A DNA stretch of 64,000 bases, taken from NCBI RefSeq assembly GCF_000246985.2, contig NC_022084.1:1465130-1529129 (forward strand), in the 5' to 3' direction. A program made the translations under genes and the position numbers. Below, piece after piece: positions 1-8,457 of this stretch (positions are counted from its first letter, which is position 1; each line of letters begins with the position of its first letter). The notes beneath the pieces were generated by a model. It was given only the letters and a program-made list of their open reading frames with translations, had not been told where the DNA came from and ran no database searches. The DNA comes from Thermococcus litoralis DSM 5473. Its GTDB lineage: Archaea > Methanobacteriota_B > Thermococci > Thermococcales > Thermococcaceae.

Positions 1-132
1 GAGGGCATAGATGTCGAGGAGCATTTAAGGAGGCACAACGCTTATGAGGCTTTAAAGAAAGCAAAAGCTCTGCTTGTAACGGGCCCAACAAGGACGAACG
101 TTAACTCAATAGTTATTGCTGTTATTCTTTAA
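1..132 (+). CDS. Glycerate kinase (MOFRL family), C-terminal end only
   Basis: This is the last 43 codons of a gene that begins before the window, ending at TAA. The tail VTGPTRTNVNSIVIAVIL resembles the closing TGPTGTNVNDL-type motif of the MOFRL domain in glycerate 2-kinases, which phosphorylate D-glycerate in archaeal non-phosphorylating sugar oxidation. Only the end is visible, so the assignment rests on that short motif. Two T-rich stretches at about 151-170 follow and would suit an archaeal terminator. Confidence 0.6.
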   Translation, partial: EGIDVEEHLRRHNAYEALKKAKALLVTGPTRTNVNSIVIAVIL

Positions 133-235
133 TAATTTGGAATTCTGTTCTGTTTTTTGCTTGATTTTTTGAATTTTATGGAGCCCTAATAGGGGGACTG
201 AGTGCAATTTTGACAAAATGGCAACTTTTTCTTCG

Positions 236-277
236 AAAAAACTATATAGGTAATCTAAACTTTTGGGAGTAAGGTGA
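236..277 (+). promoter_or_regulatory. Promoter and ribosome site of the threonine operon
   Basis: A TATA-like element (ACTATATAGG, 241-250) lies about 45 nt before the aspartate kinase start and GGTGA at 273-277 serves as ribosome site. The GGTGA is 10 nt before the GTG at 288 and 6 nt before an out-of-frame ATG at 284 that opens an 11-codon frame. Nothing else is evident between 133 and 235 apart from T-runs and a small CCCTAATAGGG palindrome at 184-194. Confidence 0.5.
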
Positions 278-287
278 GCTAAAATGG

Positions 288-1376
288 GTGATTTACAAAC
301 TCTCCAGAATAGTGGTTAAATTTGGAGGAAGTTCGATTAGGAACTCTTTTGAAGATGCCTTAGAGCTTGTCCAGAAATTCTGGGAGAAAAAAAGTGAAGT
401 TGTTGTCGTTTTGTCCGCACTTAAAGGAGTCACAGACCTTTTGTTGGAGCTTGCAGAAAGGAAAAGCCCGGAGCTTCTAGAGGAGTTTACGAACATACAC
501 TTGGCTACGGCTGAGAAATTTGGCGTCAATATAGACATCGAGGAGGAACTTAAGGAACTTAGGTTTGTGCTGAAAAATGAAAGAGCTTTCCCAAGTAAGA
601 AGGCATACACAGATCATGTCTTCTCCTTCGGCGAAAGACTATCAGTTAAACTCTTTTCAAGCACACTAAACGAGAGGGGTATAGAGAGTGCTCCAATTGA
701 TGCCTTCTATTTGGTAGAAACAAACGGAAACTTTGGGAATGCTGAAGTGAATCTGGAAAAAACAAAGAATAATCTCTGGATGCTCGAGGAGCTATTAAAA
801 GCGGGCAAGGTACCTGTTGTGACAGGATTTCTAGGGAAGTTCAATAGCCTTAGGACAACACTTGGGAGAGGAGGAAGTGATTACACGGCCTCAGTTTTAG
901 GGCGTCTCTTGAATGCCAGAGCAGTTTTGATCATGAGTGACGTGAAAGGAATCTATACGGCTAATCCAAGAATAGTCAAAAATGTCAGGATTATTCCGTT
1001 TATCTCATATGATGAAGCTTTAATTGCCTCAAAACTTGGGTTAAAAGCTTTACACGAACGAGCCATCGAGCCTGTAAAAAATAGGGTCCCATTGATCTTT
1101 GGAAGGACAAACAAATGGAGATTAGGCACGCTAGTTTCAAATTTTACCCTTAAAATACCGTTAATTACCTACAAGATTATTGGGGAAAAAGCAAAGATTG
1201 GAGTGATTGGAGCTTCTTGTAGTGTGCCCTACCCAGTTGTTGAACAAAAAGAAGAATACACGTGTTTTATGGTTGGTAAGGCTGAGCTTGAGGATGTTTT
1301 GAATGAAGTTCATGAGGTGATTTTTGGTGAAAGTTCTAGCTCCAGCAACAATAGCGAACTTTGGGCCGGGATTTGA
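288..1376 (+). CDS. lysC: Aspartate kinase
   Basis: It phosphorylates L-aspartate, the first step toward threonine. The amino-acid-kinase motif VVKFGGSSI sits at residues 9-17, and GRGGSDYTASVLG near 195-207 is the conserved nucleotide and substrate loop. At 362 residues it is a short archaeal form; the C-terminus carries at most a partial ACT-like regulatory region, so feedback control may be reduced. The start is GTG 288; GTG 312 (VVKFGGSS) is an alternative. The 3' end overlaps thrB by about 50 nt, and the order aspartate kinase-thrB-thrC-asd matches the threonine operon of other Thermococcales. No homoserine dehydrogenase is in the window. Confidence 0.9.
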   Translation: MIYKLSRIVVKFGGSSIRNSFEDALELVQKFWEKKSEVVVVLSALKGVTDLLLELAERKSPELLEEFTNIHLATAEKFGVNIDIEEELKELRFVLKNERAFPSKKAYTDHVFSFGERLSVKLFSSTLNERGIESAPIDAFYLVETNGNFGNAEVNLEKTKNNLWMLEELLKAGKVPVVTGFLGKFNSLRTTLGRGGSDYTASVLGRLLNARAVLIMSDVKGIYTANPRIVKNVRIIPFISYDEALIASKLGLKALHERAIEPVKNRVPLIFGRTNKWRLGTLVSNFTLKIPLITYKIIGEKAKIGVIGASCSVPYPVVEQKEEYTCFMVGKAELEDVLNEVHEVIFGESSSSSNNSELWAGI

Positions 1377-2214
1377 TGTCTTTGGTTTATGTCTTGCCAA
1401 GCCTGTGGATGTAATAGTCTTCAAAGAAAGTGATGAGGTAACATTAGAGGTTGAAGGATTTGATGTGCCAAGTGATCCTGAGAAGAACGTTGCTTCAATA
1501 TCTGCCCTTGCTCTCTTAAAGATGCTCAATGTGGAAGTGGGATTTAACATGAAATTAAAAAAGAGAATAAGGCCTAAAAGCGGGCTTGGAAGCTCTGGGG
1601 CTTCAGCTATAGGCGGGGCACTGGCTGTGGCAAATGTCCTTGGGGTTCGAGATAAGAATCTCATAATAAAAGCTGCTCTTGAGGGAGAAAAAGCAGCATC
1701 TGGTAGTGCCCATGGGGATAACGTGGTTCCAGCTCTGTTTGGTGGCTTTACAATTTTAAAATCTCTACACTATCTTGAGGTGTTTAAGCTTGATGTTGAC
1801 TTTGAACTCGTCGTGGTTCTTCCAGAGGTTGAGGTTAGCACAAGGAAAGCAAGATCTGTTTTACCAAGAGATATTCCGCTAGGTGACGCTGTTAAGAACT
1901 TGGCCCTAGCAAGTGCTTTGATTTCAGCACTGAAGGAGGGAGATTTGGAGACAGTTGGAAGGCTCCTGGATGACTATTTGGTTATTCCATACAGAAAGCC
2001 CCTCATACCTTGGTTTGATAAAGTCAGAAAAGCAGCTTTGGAGAGTGGAGCTTATGGGGTTTCTTTATCCGGTTCTGGACCGGCCATGTTTGCTTTGGGA
2101 GAAGATTTGCGCAACATTGGAAAGTCAATGGTTGAGGCCTTTGAGAGTGAAGGGATTAGGGCAGAGTATTTTATAACAAAAGTGGGAGGTGGGGCAAAAT
2201 GCTCAGGTGTATAG
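1327..2214 (+). CDS. thrB: Homoserine kinase
   Basis: A GHMP-family kinase converting L-homoserine to O-phosphohomoserine. The N-terminus APATIANFGPGFDVFG and the ATP loop RPKSGLGSSGASAIGGAL near residues 80-97 are typical of ThrB, and SLSGSGPAMFAL near residue 246 is the GHMP C-terminal motif. I prefer GTG 1327 because GAGGTGA (1314-1320) lies 6 nt upstream; TTG 1324 is possible. The start lies inside aspartate kinase and the end overlaps thrC by 16 nt, so the genes are translationally coupled. Confidence 0.93.
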   Translation: MKVLAPATIANFGPGFDVFGLCLAKPVDVIVFKESDEVTLEVEGFDVPSDPEKNVASISALALLKMLNVEVGFNMKLKKRIRPKSGLGSSGASAIGGALAVANVLGVRDKNLIIKAALEGEKAASGSAHGDNVVPALFGGFTILKSLHYLEVFKLDVDFELVVVLPEVEVSTRKARSVLPRDIPLGDAVKNLALASALISALKEGDLETVGRLLDDYLVIPYRKPLIPWFDKVRKAALESGAYGVSLSGSGPAMFALGEDLRNIGKSMVEAFESEGIRAEYFITKVGGGAKCSGV

Positions 2215-3374
2215 AATGTGGAAAAGAGTATGGAGAAAATGAAGTTAGGTATAGATGTGACTGCGGAGGTCTGCTGGAGGTAGTCATTGATTTGGGCAAA
2301 GTTGAAAACGTCTTTGATGGGAGGAACATAACATTGTGGAAGTATGAGAGTTTTATTCCTGTTGAAAGGAGAGTTTCTCTCAATGAAGGGGGAACACCTC
2401 TGTATCGTCTGGAAAATCTTCAAAAAGAGCTGGGAATAGTAGAACTTTACGTCAAAAATGAAGGTGCAAATCCAACAGGCTCTTTTAAGGATAGGGGAAT
2501 GACCGTGGGTGTTAGCAAAGCTTTGGAACTTGGCATGGATAAAGTCATTTGCGCCTCAACGGGCAACACTTCGGCTTCTTTAGCCGCTTATTCAGCAAAA
2601 GCGGGGATAAAAAGTTACGTCCTTGTTCCAAGTGGAAAAATTGCACTGGGAAAACTGGCCCAAGCGATAGTATATGGTGCAAAAGTTGTTCCGGTTAAAG
2701 GGAACTTTGATGATGCTTTGAGAGTTGTTGTTAAGGCCAGTAGAGAACTTGGAGTTTACATGCTTAACTCAATAAATCCCTTCCGGTTAGAAGGCCAAAA
2801 GACTATAGCTTTTGAGATTTTTGATCAGCTGGGGTTTGTTCCAGACAATATAATCCTACCCGTAGGAAACGCTGGTAACATTTCAGCCATCTGGAAAGGC
2901 TTTAAAGAATTATTCCAAGCAGGATTTATCGATGAATTGCCAAGGATGATTGGAATCCAAGCTGAAGGAGCATCACCCTTGGCAAAAGCTTGGAAAGAGA
3001 AAAAGGAATTTAAGCCCGAAGAAAAGCCAGATACAGTGGCTACAGCAATAAGGATTGGGAATCCTGCTAATTGGAGAAAGGCCTGGCTTGCTGCTGAAGA
3101 GTCAAAGGGATTCTTTGAGAGTGTTAGTGATGAGGAGATTCTTAGGGCCCAAAAACTTCTCGCATCAAAAGAAGGAATTTTCGTTGAACCGGCATCGGCA
3201 TCTTCCTTGGCTGGGTTAGTTAAGTTGAAAGAGCTTGACCTGATTAATTCAGATGAGAGCTATGTTTTAATTACAACAGGACATGGGCTGAAAGACCCAA
3301 ACATAATAATTGAAAACTTTTCCTTGTCAGAGCCTATAGAACCAACGTTGAGTGCCTTTAAGGAGGTTCTTTAA
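2199..3374 (+). CDS. thrC: Threonine synthase
   Basis: A PLP enzyme converting O-phosphohomoserine to threonine. It has an N-terminal zinc-ribbon-like stretch (CIECGKEY followed by CDCGG, residues 4-26), as in archaeal ThrC, then the fold II PLP lysine motif NPTGSFKDRGM near residues 89-99 and a glycine-rich phosphate loop (LPVGNAGN). The 391-residue length is usual. Its TAA shares one base with the asd ATG. Confidence 0.93.
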   Translation: MLRCIECGKEYGENEVRYRCDCGGLLEVVIDLGKVENVFDGRNITLWKYESFIPVERRVSLNEGGTPLYRLENLQKELGIVELYVKNEGANPTGSFKDRGMTVGVSKALELGMDKVICASTGNTSASLAAYSAKAGIKSYVLVPSGKIALGKLAQAIVYGAKVVPVKGNFDDALRVVVKASRELGVYMLNSINPFRLEGQKTIAFEIFDQLGFVPDNIILPVGNAGNISAIWKGFKELFQAGFIDELPRMIGIQAEGASPLAKAWKEKKEFKPEEKPDTVATAIRIGNPANWRKAWLAAEESKGFFESVSDEEILRAQKLLASKEGIFVEPASASSLAGLVKLKELDLINSDESYVLITTGHGLKDPNIIIENFSLSEPIEPTLSAFKEVL

Positions 3375-4357
3375 TGGATGTTGCGATTTTGGGGGCTACA
3401 GGATTAGTTGGCCAGATGTTTGTGAGACTCTTAGAGAATCACCCTTGGTTTAAAATAGAGCGCTTAGTAGCTTCAGAAAGATCAAAGGGAAAGAAATACA
3501 AAGATATTGCAGAGTGGCCTAGTGGTGATATTGGAGAGATGGAAGTGGAGGGGTTGGGAGATTTCTTAAAGGATCCAGATGTGGATTTGGTTTTTTCAGC
3601 CCTTCCATCTTCAATAGCGGGTGAAGTTGAAGAAAAGCTAGCTGAGAAGACCCCTGTGTTTAGCAACGCCTCATCCCATAGATATGAAGAGGATGTACCT
3701 ATTATAGTTCCAGAAGTCAATGGAGATCAGCTAAAGCTTATTGAAGTTCAACAAGAGCAAAGGGGCTGGGAGGGGTTTATAGTCACAAACCCCAATTGCT
3801 CAACTGCAATACTGGTGCTCTCGCTTAAGGTTCTTTCAGAATTTGAGCTCAAAAAAGTGAATGTGGTAACAATGCAAGCAATAAGCGGGGCAGGGTTTAA
3901 AGGTTTATCAGCTCTGCAGATCTTTGATAACGTAATTCCATACATTGGAAAAGAGGAGTGGAAAATCGAGAACGAATCAAGAAAAATCCTCGGTCTTGAT
4001 TTTGAAATATCCGCTGTTACAACAAGGGTTCCAGTATCTCACGGTCATACAGAAGCGGTTTTTGTCGAGCTTGGCCAAGACACAACCGTTGAAGAACTTA
4101 GAAGAGCTTTTGAATCCTTTGACCCATTAAGAGACCTTAAGCTTCCTTCGTATGCAAAGCCAATTGTGTATAAAGAAATCCCTCAGCCAAAGCTCCACAG
4201 GGAATTAGGCAAGGGAATGAGTGTTACAGTTGGAAAACTGGGGAAAATTAATGAAAAAATGTTTAAATATGTTATCTTAGGACATAATCTTGTTAGAGGC
4301 GCTGCTGGAGGTTCGATCTTAAATGCCGAGCTCACTTACAGGAAGAAGGTCATTTGA
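3374..4357 (+). CDS. asd: Aspartate-semialdehyde dehydrogenase
   Basis: It makes aspartate semialdehyde from aspartyl phosphate with NADPH. The dinucleotide loop [10 protein letters not shown] opens the protein, the catalytic cysteine lies in TNPNCSTAI near residue 143, and the active-site histidine region is [11 protein letters not shown] near residue 220. The 327-residue length suits the archaeal class. With the three upstream genes it covers threonine synthesis except for homoserine dehydrogenase. Confidence 0.93.
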   Translation: MDVAILGATGLVGQMFVRLLENHPWFKIERLVASERSKGKKYKDIAEWPSGDIGEMEVEGLGDFLKDPDVDLVFSALPSSIAGEVEEKLAEKTPVFSNASSHRYEEDVPIIVPEVNGDQLKLIEVQQEQRGWEGFIVTNPNCSTAILVLSLKVLSEFELKKVNVVTMQAISGAGFKGLSALQIFDNVIPYIGKEEWKIENESRKILGLDFEISAVTTRVPVSHGHTEAVFVELGQDTTVEELRRAFESFDPLRDLKLPSYAKPIVYKEIPQPKLHRELGKGMSVTVGKLGKINEKMFKYVILGHNLVRGAAGGSILNAELTYRKKVI

Positions 4358-4367
4358 TAGTGTTGAT

Positions 4368-4814
4368 ATGGAGGTCAAAACTCATACAGCTTTGCATGTC
4401 CTCAAAGGGGCCGTTGTTAAAGTTTTGGGAGAAGAGGCTAAATGGACGGCAAGCGTCTACGTTAGTGGAAATCATGGAAGGCTAACTGTTAAGTTCAACA
4501 GAAAACCAGCTGAGGGGGAAATTAGGGAAATAGAAAGGCTTGCAAATGAAAAAATCAAAGAAAACGTTCCGATACACATCTACGAGCTCCCAAGGGAAGA
4601 AGCGGAGAAGAGGTTTGGCGAAGATATGTATGACCTCTTTCCAATTCCAGAGGAAGTTAGAACCCTTAGAATTGTGGTTATTGAAGACTGGAACGTTAAC
4701 GCATGCAATAAGGAGCACACGAAGACAACGGGAGAAATTGGGAAGATAAAAATTAGGAAAGTCAGGTTTAGGAAGGCTAAGGAACTTTTGGAGATAAGCT
4801 TTGATGTCCTTTAA
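4368..4814 (+). CDS. alaX: Alanyl-tRNA editing protein, AlaX type
   Basis: A free-standing trans-editing deacylase of about 148 residues. Metal-binding HTALH (residues 5-9) and a later [13 protein letters not shown] (Cys...His) match AlaX-S proteins, which hydrolyse Ser- and Gly-tRNA(Ala). ATG 4368 gives the expected N-terminus; the upstream in-frame start at 4323 would only extend it into asd. It is the last gene of the threonine operon, 10 nt after asd, and converges with tdk with stop codons overlapping by 4 nt. A role on another tRNA cannot be excluded from sequence. Confidence 0.85.
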   Translation: MEVKTHTALHVLKGAVVKVLGEEAKWTASVYVSGNHGRLTVKFNRKPAEGEIREIERLANEKIKENVPIHIYELPREEAEKRFGEDMYDLFPIPEEVRTLRIVVIEDWNVNACNKEHTKTTGEIGKIKIRKVRFRKAKELLEISFDVL

Positions 4815-5389
4815 GGCACTATGTGGTGTCTCCTGCACCGGGCTTCATAAGCTTCTATTCCACCCACAAGTATCCTGGGGGAGTCTCTTGGGGCGGGTTT
4901 TCCATTTATGAGCCTCTGCGTCCTTGTGGCTTCCCTTCCGCAGACGCTGCATATGGCCGTTAGATAGACAATGTTGTCTGCTAGCGCTAATAATTCCTTG
5001 GTTACTTCAAAGGGTTCTCCCTTAAAATCTAAATTCAGACCGCTGGCTATAACGTAAACGCCTTCATCGGCGAGCTTGTTTAGGATTTCAACGATCGACA
5101 TCGGAAAGAACTGGACCTCATCGATGCCTATAACTTCAAAATCCTCCTCCTTGGTTTTTTGGTATATAGTCCTCACACCTTCCTCTGTTGTAGGCACTAC
5201 GAAGGCTTCATAGCTTAATCCGTTGTGAGCAACTACTTTATCTTCGCTGTAGCGGTTGTCTATTGACGGTTTGAAAAGAGCCGCCTTTCTTTTCGCAAAA
5301 ATCTGCCTTTCTATCCTTTTTATCAGTTCACTTGTCTTTCCTGCGAACATTGGTCCGGTAATGACCTCCAAGAACCCCTCTGGATGCAT
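4811..5389 (-). CDS. tdk: Thymidine kinase
   Basis: It phosphorylates thymidine with ATP in the salvage pathway. The P-loop [12 protein letters not shown] is at residues 10-21, the DEVQFF Walker-B type motif near 87-92, and zinc ligands lie in CSVCGR and near the C-terminus (CRRHH). ATG 5389 is chosen because AGGTGA ends 5 nt upstream; three codons further upstream also read open. About 193 residues, the size of type II thymidine kinases. Confidence 0.92.
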   Translation of the reverse strand: MHPEGFLEVITGPMFAGKTSELIKRIERQIFAKRKAALFKPSIDNRYSEDKVVAHNGLSYEAFVVPTTEEGVRTIYQKTKEEDFEVIGIDEVQFFPMSIVEILNKLADEGVYVIASGLNLDFKGEPFEVTKELLALADNIVYLTAICSVCGREATRTQRLINGKPAPRDSPRILVGGIEAYEARCRRHHIVP

Positions 5390-5798
5390 GATTATCACCT
5401 TTTGTCTTTTGCTCCCTCATCTAAAAAGTTCTTTCCTTGAGATTTTTGGATTTTAAACAATCACTCGCAGGGTTTTTGCTGTAAATAACATGGCATTTAA
5501 AAATAAGATGGAAAAAATTACAAAACCTTTAGGTTGCTCTTTGACTTCATATCTTTTGATAAACATAAATAAAATCAGCAACTGTGGGGATTCCTTTATT
5601 TTTAAACTGTGGAAATTATGCCCCTTAGAATTTCATACTCTCGATAAGTGCCCGTGAGATGTCTGGCTTATGCCTTGTTATAAGACCACTCATCCCCTCT
5701 TGCTCTCAAAGAGGTTCTTTTCCGAAAGGTTTATATATAACTTCTTTCATAAAATAAAATGCAAATACCAATTTAGACAACTTTAGGAGGTGTGGGAA
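5390..5798 (+). promoter_or_regulatory. Long intergenic region with histone promoter
   Basis: About 400 nt without a gene. The tdk ribosome site is at one end. Toward the histone gene there is a strong TATA element (TTTATATATAAC, about 5730-5741) and a GGAGGTG ribosome site (5786-5792) 6 nt before the histone ATG. A small hairpin, CCTCTT with AAGAGG, lies just upstream of the TATA box (about 5696-5715). The middle holds no convincing ORF or RNA gene. Confidence 0.55.
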
Positions 5799-6002
5799 AT
5801 GGCTGAGTTGCCAATTGCCCCAGTTGACAGATTGATTAGAAAGGCAGGTGCTCCAAGAGTTAGTGAGGAAGCAGCAAAGGTCCTCGCCGAGCACCTTGAG
5901 GAGAAGGCTATGGAGATCGCCAAGAAGGCAGTAGACCTTGCAAAGCACGCTGGAAGAAAGACCGTTAAGGCCGAAGACATTAAGCTTGCAATTAAGGCCT
6001 GA
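5799..6002 (+). CDS. Archaeal histone
   Basis: A 67-residue histone-fold protein that wraps DNA. It starts [18 protein letters not shown] and contains the expected helices, with [17 protein letters not shown] closing the fold, as in HTK/HPk-type histones. The ATG at 5799 is preceded by GGAGGTG; the GTG at 5790 would add three residues and is rejected. A T-rich tract (about 6007-6032) follows and probably terminates transcription. It stands alone with a strong promoter, as expected for an abundant chromatin protein. Confidence 0.97.
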   Translation: MAELPIAPVDRLIRKAGAPRVSEEAAKVLAEHLEEKAMEIAKKAVDLAKHAGRKTVKAEDIKLAIKA

Positions 6003-6066
6003 TGGCCTTTCCCTTCTTTTGTTCTTTTTTGGTAAACATTTAAAAATCTACTTCTGACTTTATACC

Positions 6067-7338
6067 ATGCATGAGATAGCTATCAGAATGACAAGGCGAA
6101 ATCACAACGCTTTTGTGCATCTTTTGGGCGCACTTGAGTCTCAAGGCTTTAATATCGGTGAGCTTTTAATAACAAAGGATTTTAGCGAGATTTTGAGGGC
6201 AAAGCCTAGAGTGGTTCTCTACTCCTTCCTCACCGAGGAGATCTGGGAAGTTGAGAAAGAAGTAAACGTCCTAAAGGAAAAGACCAACGCCTTATTAGTG
6301 GCTGGGGGCTATCATGCAACCGCAATGCCGAGGCATACCTTAAGGATGGGGTTTGATATAGCCGCTGTAGGAGAAGGGGAAGAGGTTATATTCCAGCTTT
6401 TAACAGCCCTTAAAAAGAGCAACTTTAAAATAACAAGGGAACTCATGGAGATTAAGGGGCTTTTGTTTTACCTCAACGGTGAATTCGTCTTTACGGGTTT
6501 TGCGAAGGTTGAAGACTTTACTAAGTTTCCTCCTTTTGCGGAAAGCTCTTATCTGATAGCGCCCATAGAAATAAGCCGCGGCTGTCCTTTTGGCTGCTAC
6601 TACTGCCAAACCCCCTATGCAAAGGGCTTTCGTATGAGGCACAGGCCGATAGATCAGATCGTGAAATATTCAAGAAGAATGAAGGACATGCGCTACATAA
6701 CCCCAAACGCCTTCGCCTATGGCAGTCCGGGAGCAATATTAAGACTCGACAAGCTTGAAGCCCTTTTAAAAGCTCTTCAACCCCTAAGGGAAGAGGGGAG
6801 GAGACTTTTCTACGGTACTTTTCCGAGTGAAGTACGGCCAGAGTTCGTTAAGCCTGAAACACTTGAGCTTCTCTTGAAATATGCTGACAACAGAAGACTG
6901 GCAATAGGTGCTCAAAGCGGCGACGATGAGATGCTTAAGGCCATGCACCGCTTGCACACAACGGAACATGTAAGGCAAGCGGTTGAGTATATGCTCGAAT
7001 ATGGGATAGAGCCTGTTGTTGACTTCATAGTTGGCTTGCCAAACGAAAATGAAGAAAGCCAGAGAAAGAGTATAGAGTTCATGAAGTGGATAATGCGCAA
7101 AGGCGGAAAGGTTAGGGCCCATTATTTTATGCCTTTGCCGGGAACTCCGTGGGCAAGATGCAAGCCTTCACCACTTAGCGATGAGATGAAGAAGTTTCTT
7201 GGCAGGATGGCGGCTAAGGGCTACATTGAGGGTTCCTGGGGAGTTCAGATAGAACTCTCAAAGAGGCTCCAGAGGCTTATAGAGGAATTCTACGAAGAAG
7301 GCCCAAGCTATTTTGGAAGGGTTAATGAAGTCTGCTGA
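6067..7338 (+). CDS. B12-binding domain/radical SAM protein
   Basis: A 423-residue protein with an N-terminal cobalamin-binding-like Rossmann region (residues about 1-120, including VAGGYHATAMPRH) and a radical SAM core whose 4Fe-4S motif is RGCPFGCYYCQTP near residue 170. The architecture matches the archaeal MJ1487-like family of B12/radical SAM proteins, whose reaction is not known to me. A TATA-like ATTTAAAAAT about 30 nt upstream suggests a nearly leaderless transcript starting at ATG 6067. Confidence 0.8.
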   Translation: MHEIAIRMTRRNHNAFVHLLGALESQGFNIGELLITKDFSEILRAKPRVVLYSFLTEEIWEVEKEVNVLKEKTNALLVAGGYHATAMPRHTLRMGFDIAAVGEGEEVIFQLLTALKKSNFKITRELMEIKGLLFYLNGEFVFTGFAKVEDFTKFPPFAESSYLIAPIEISRGCPFGCYYCQTPYAKGFRMRHRPIDQIVKYSRRMKDMRYITPNAFAYGSPGAILRLDKLEALLKALQPLREEGRRLFYGTFPSEVRPEFVKPETLELLLKYADNRRLAIGAQSGDDEMLKAMHRLHTTEHVRQAVEYMLEYGIEPVVDFIVGLPNENEESQRKSIEFMKWIMRKGGKVRAHYFMPLPGTPWARCKPSPLSDEMKKFLGRMAAKGYIEGSWGVQIELSKRLQRLIEEFYEEGPSYFGRVNEVC

Positions 7339-7373
7339 GAAAAGGATTTAATCTTTGATGTGTAATAGATAAC

Positions 7374-8069
7374 ATGCTGATAGCCCTCATAAGTGACATC
7401 CACTCAAACCTCGAAGCCTTGGAGGCTGTGTGGAAAAGTGTGAAGAAAGCCGATGTGGTATTCTGCATGGGTGATTTAGTAGGTTATGGGGCAAATCCCA
7501 ACGAGGTCGTAGAATTTTTTAGAGAGGAAATGGAAAAGAGGGAAATTCTCTGCGTGAGGGGCAACCACGATAATGCCGTTGCCTTTGGGATTACTTGGGG
7601 CTTTAATCCCTATGCAAGGGAAGCAATAAGATGGCATGAAAGAGTGATGAGCGGAGAAAACATCGAATTCCTTCGAAGGCTTCCTGTGAGGCAACTTTTT
7701 AGAACCGATGGGGAAGATTTTTTGATAATCCACGGCTCTCCGAGGGCACCTCTGGATGAGTACCTCTTTCCCTGGCTCCCCGATAGTGAATTTGTCGAGG
7801 TTTTGAAGTATTTCAGAGAAAAGAACCTTGTTGTGGGACATACACACATGCAGATGCTCAAGGAGATTGGAGGGAGGAGAATAATAAACCCAGGCGGAGT
7901 TGGTCAGCCCAGAGACGGTGACTGGAGGGCAGCTTATGCATTCATAGATACGGATAGTGATGAGATAGTGTTTGAAAGGGTTGAATATGACGTTGATACG
8001 GCAGCGAGGAAGATAATAGAAGCCGGCCTGCCAAGGTTTTTGGCGTATAGGCTTTATGAGGGGTATTGA
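7374..8069 (+). CDS. Calcineurin-like metallophosphoesterase
   Basis: It carries the full set of dimetal phosphoesterase motifs: ISDIHSN, GDLVGYG, RGNHDNA, IHGSPR and VVGHTHMQM. The 231-residue single domain resembles the YfcE/MJ0912-type group, which hydrolyse phosphodiesters or phosphomonoesters; the substrate cannot be read from the sequence. It starts at ATG 7374, 35 nt after the radical SAM gene, with which it is probably cotranscribed. A long hairpin begins 12 nt after its stop. Confidence 0.85.
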   Translation: MLIALISDIHSNLEALEAVWKSVKKADVVFCMGDLVGYGANPNEVVEFFREEMEKREILCVRGNHDNAVAFGITWGFNPYAREAIRWHERVMSGENIEFLRRLPVRQLFRTDGEDFLIIHGSPRAPLDEYLFPWLPDSEFVEVLKYFREKNLVVGHTHMQMLKEIGGRRIINPGGVGQPRDGDWRAAYAFIDTDSDEIVFERVEYDVDTAARKIIEAGLPRFLAYRLYEGY

Positions 8070-8080
8070 TGAACCGTTCT

Positions 8081-8247
8081 GGTCAGCCGTAACTTGCATA
8101 AAGTTTGTAAACGTCACTACGGCTGACCTTCCAGCCTCCCGTCTTCATCGTGGGGCTTTCGGGGGGAACGGAGACTCCCCACATCTTCAGAGCTACAGTC
8201 CCCATTCGGGCTTGACAAACCCCACGTATCGAGGACTGCCCATCACT
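8081..8247 (-). ncRNA. Orphan tnpB-3'-end/reRNA-like sequence
   Basis: This GC-rich stretch stands out in an AT-rich gap. On the minus strand it ends in a hairpin with perfect 11-bp arms (GGTCAGCCGTA, 8081-8091, and its complement at 8118-8128). Before that lies a GGGGAGTCTCC / GAAAGCCCCACGA / GGGAGGCTGG series like the 3' end of IS605-type tnpB genes, where the guide RNA scaffold lies. The minus frame reads about 55 residues without a stop, including MGTVALKMWGVSVPP, similar to tnpB C-terminal tails. A TATA-like TTTTTAAATATTTTTT lies just upstream at about 8259-8276, so it might be transcribed alone. It is either a decayed element end or a small RNA gene. Confidence 0.45.
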
Positions 8248-8372
8248 ACAAAACACTCCAAAAAATATTTAAAAATTTCGCCCTACAAACCTCAACAAAC
8301 TTTACGATTTTAACCATTTACGAAACAGCCCCTTTATTTCTCTTTCCAAAAACTCCCAGCTTCAAACCTTTG

Positions 8373-8452
8373 GTTGAAAACTCTTCATTAGTTTTTTAAC
8401 TTTTGGTTTTGGAAAGATATAAATTCCTTTTTTCCAATTCTGAAACAGGTGA
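8373..8452 (+). promoter_or_regulatory. hypF promoter with possible SurR half-site
   Basis: GTTGAAAAC at 8373-8381 fits the GTTn3AAC core bound by the sulfur-responsive regulator SurR in Pyrococcus. A TATA-like GATATAAAT follows at about 8416-8424 and AGGTGA at 8447-8452. The position upstream of the TATA box suits activation of a hydrogenase-maturation gene. A single core site is common by chance in AT-rich DNA, so this is tentative. Confidence 0.4.
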
Positions 8453-8457
8453 AGGTA

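Noticed and set aside
284..319. An 11-codon frame (MGDLQTLQNSG) overlapping the aspartate kinase start, as a possible leader peptide
   Set aside because: It holds a single Thr codon and no run of regulatory codons; leader-peptide attenuation is not expected here. More likely a chance ATG.
5620..5700. A possible C/D box RNA upstream of the histone gene
   Set aside because: Some C-box-like bases are present on the minus strand but no D box at suitable spacing was found.
8056..8313. An 85-codon plus-strand frame after the phosphoesterase
   Set aside because: It has no recognisable protein features and covers the hairpin and tnpB-tail-like sequence, which is better explained on the minus strand.
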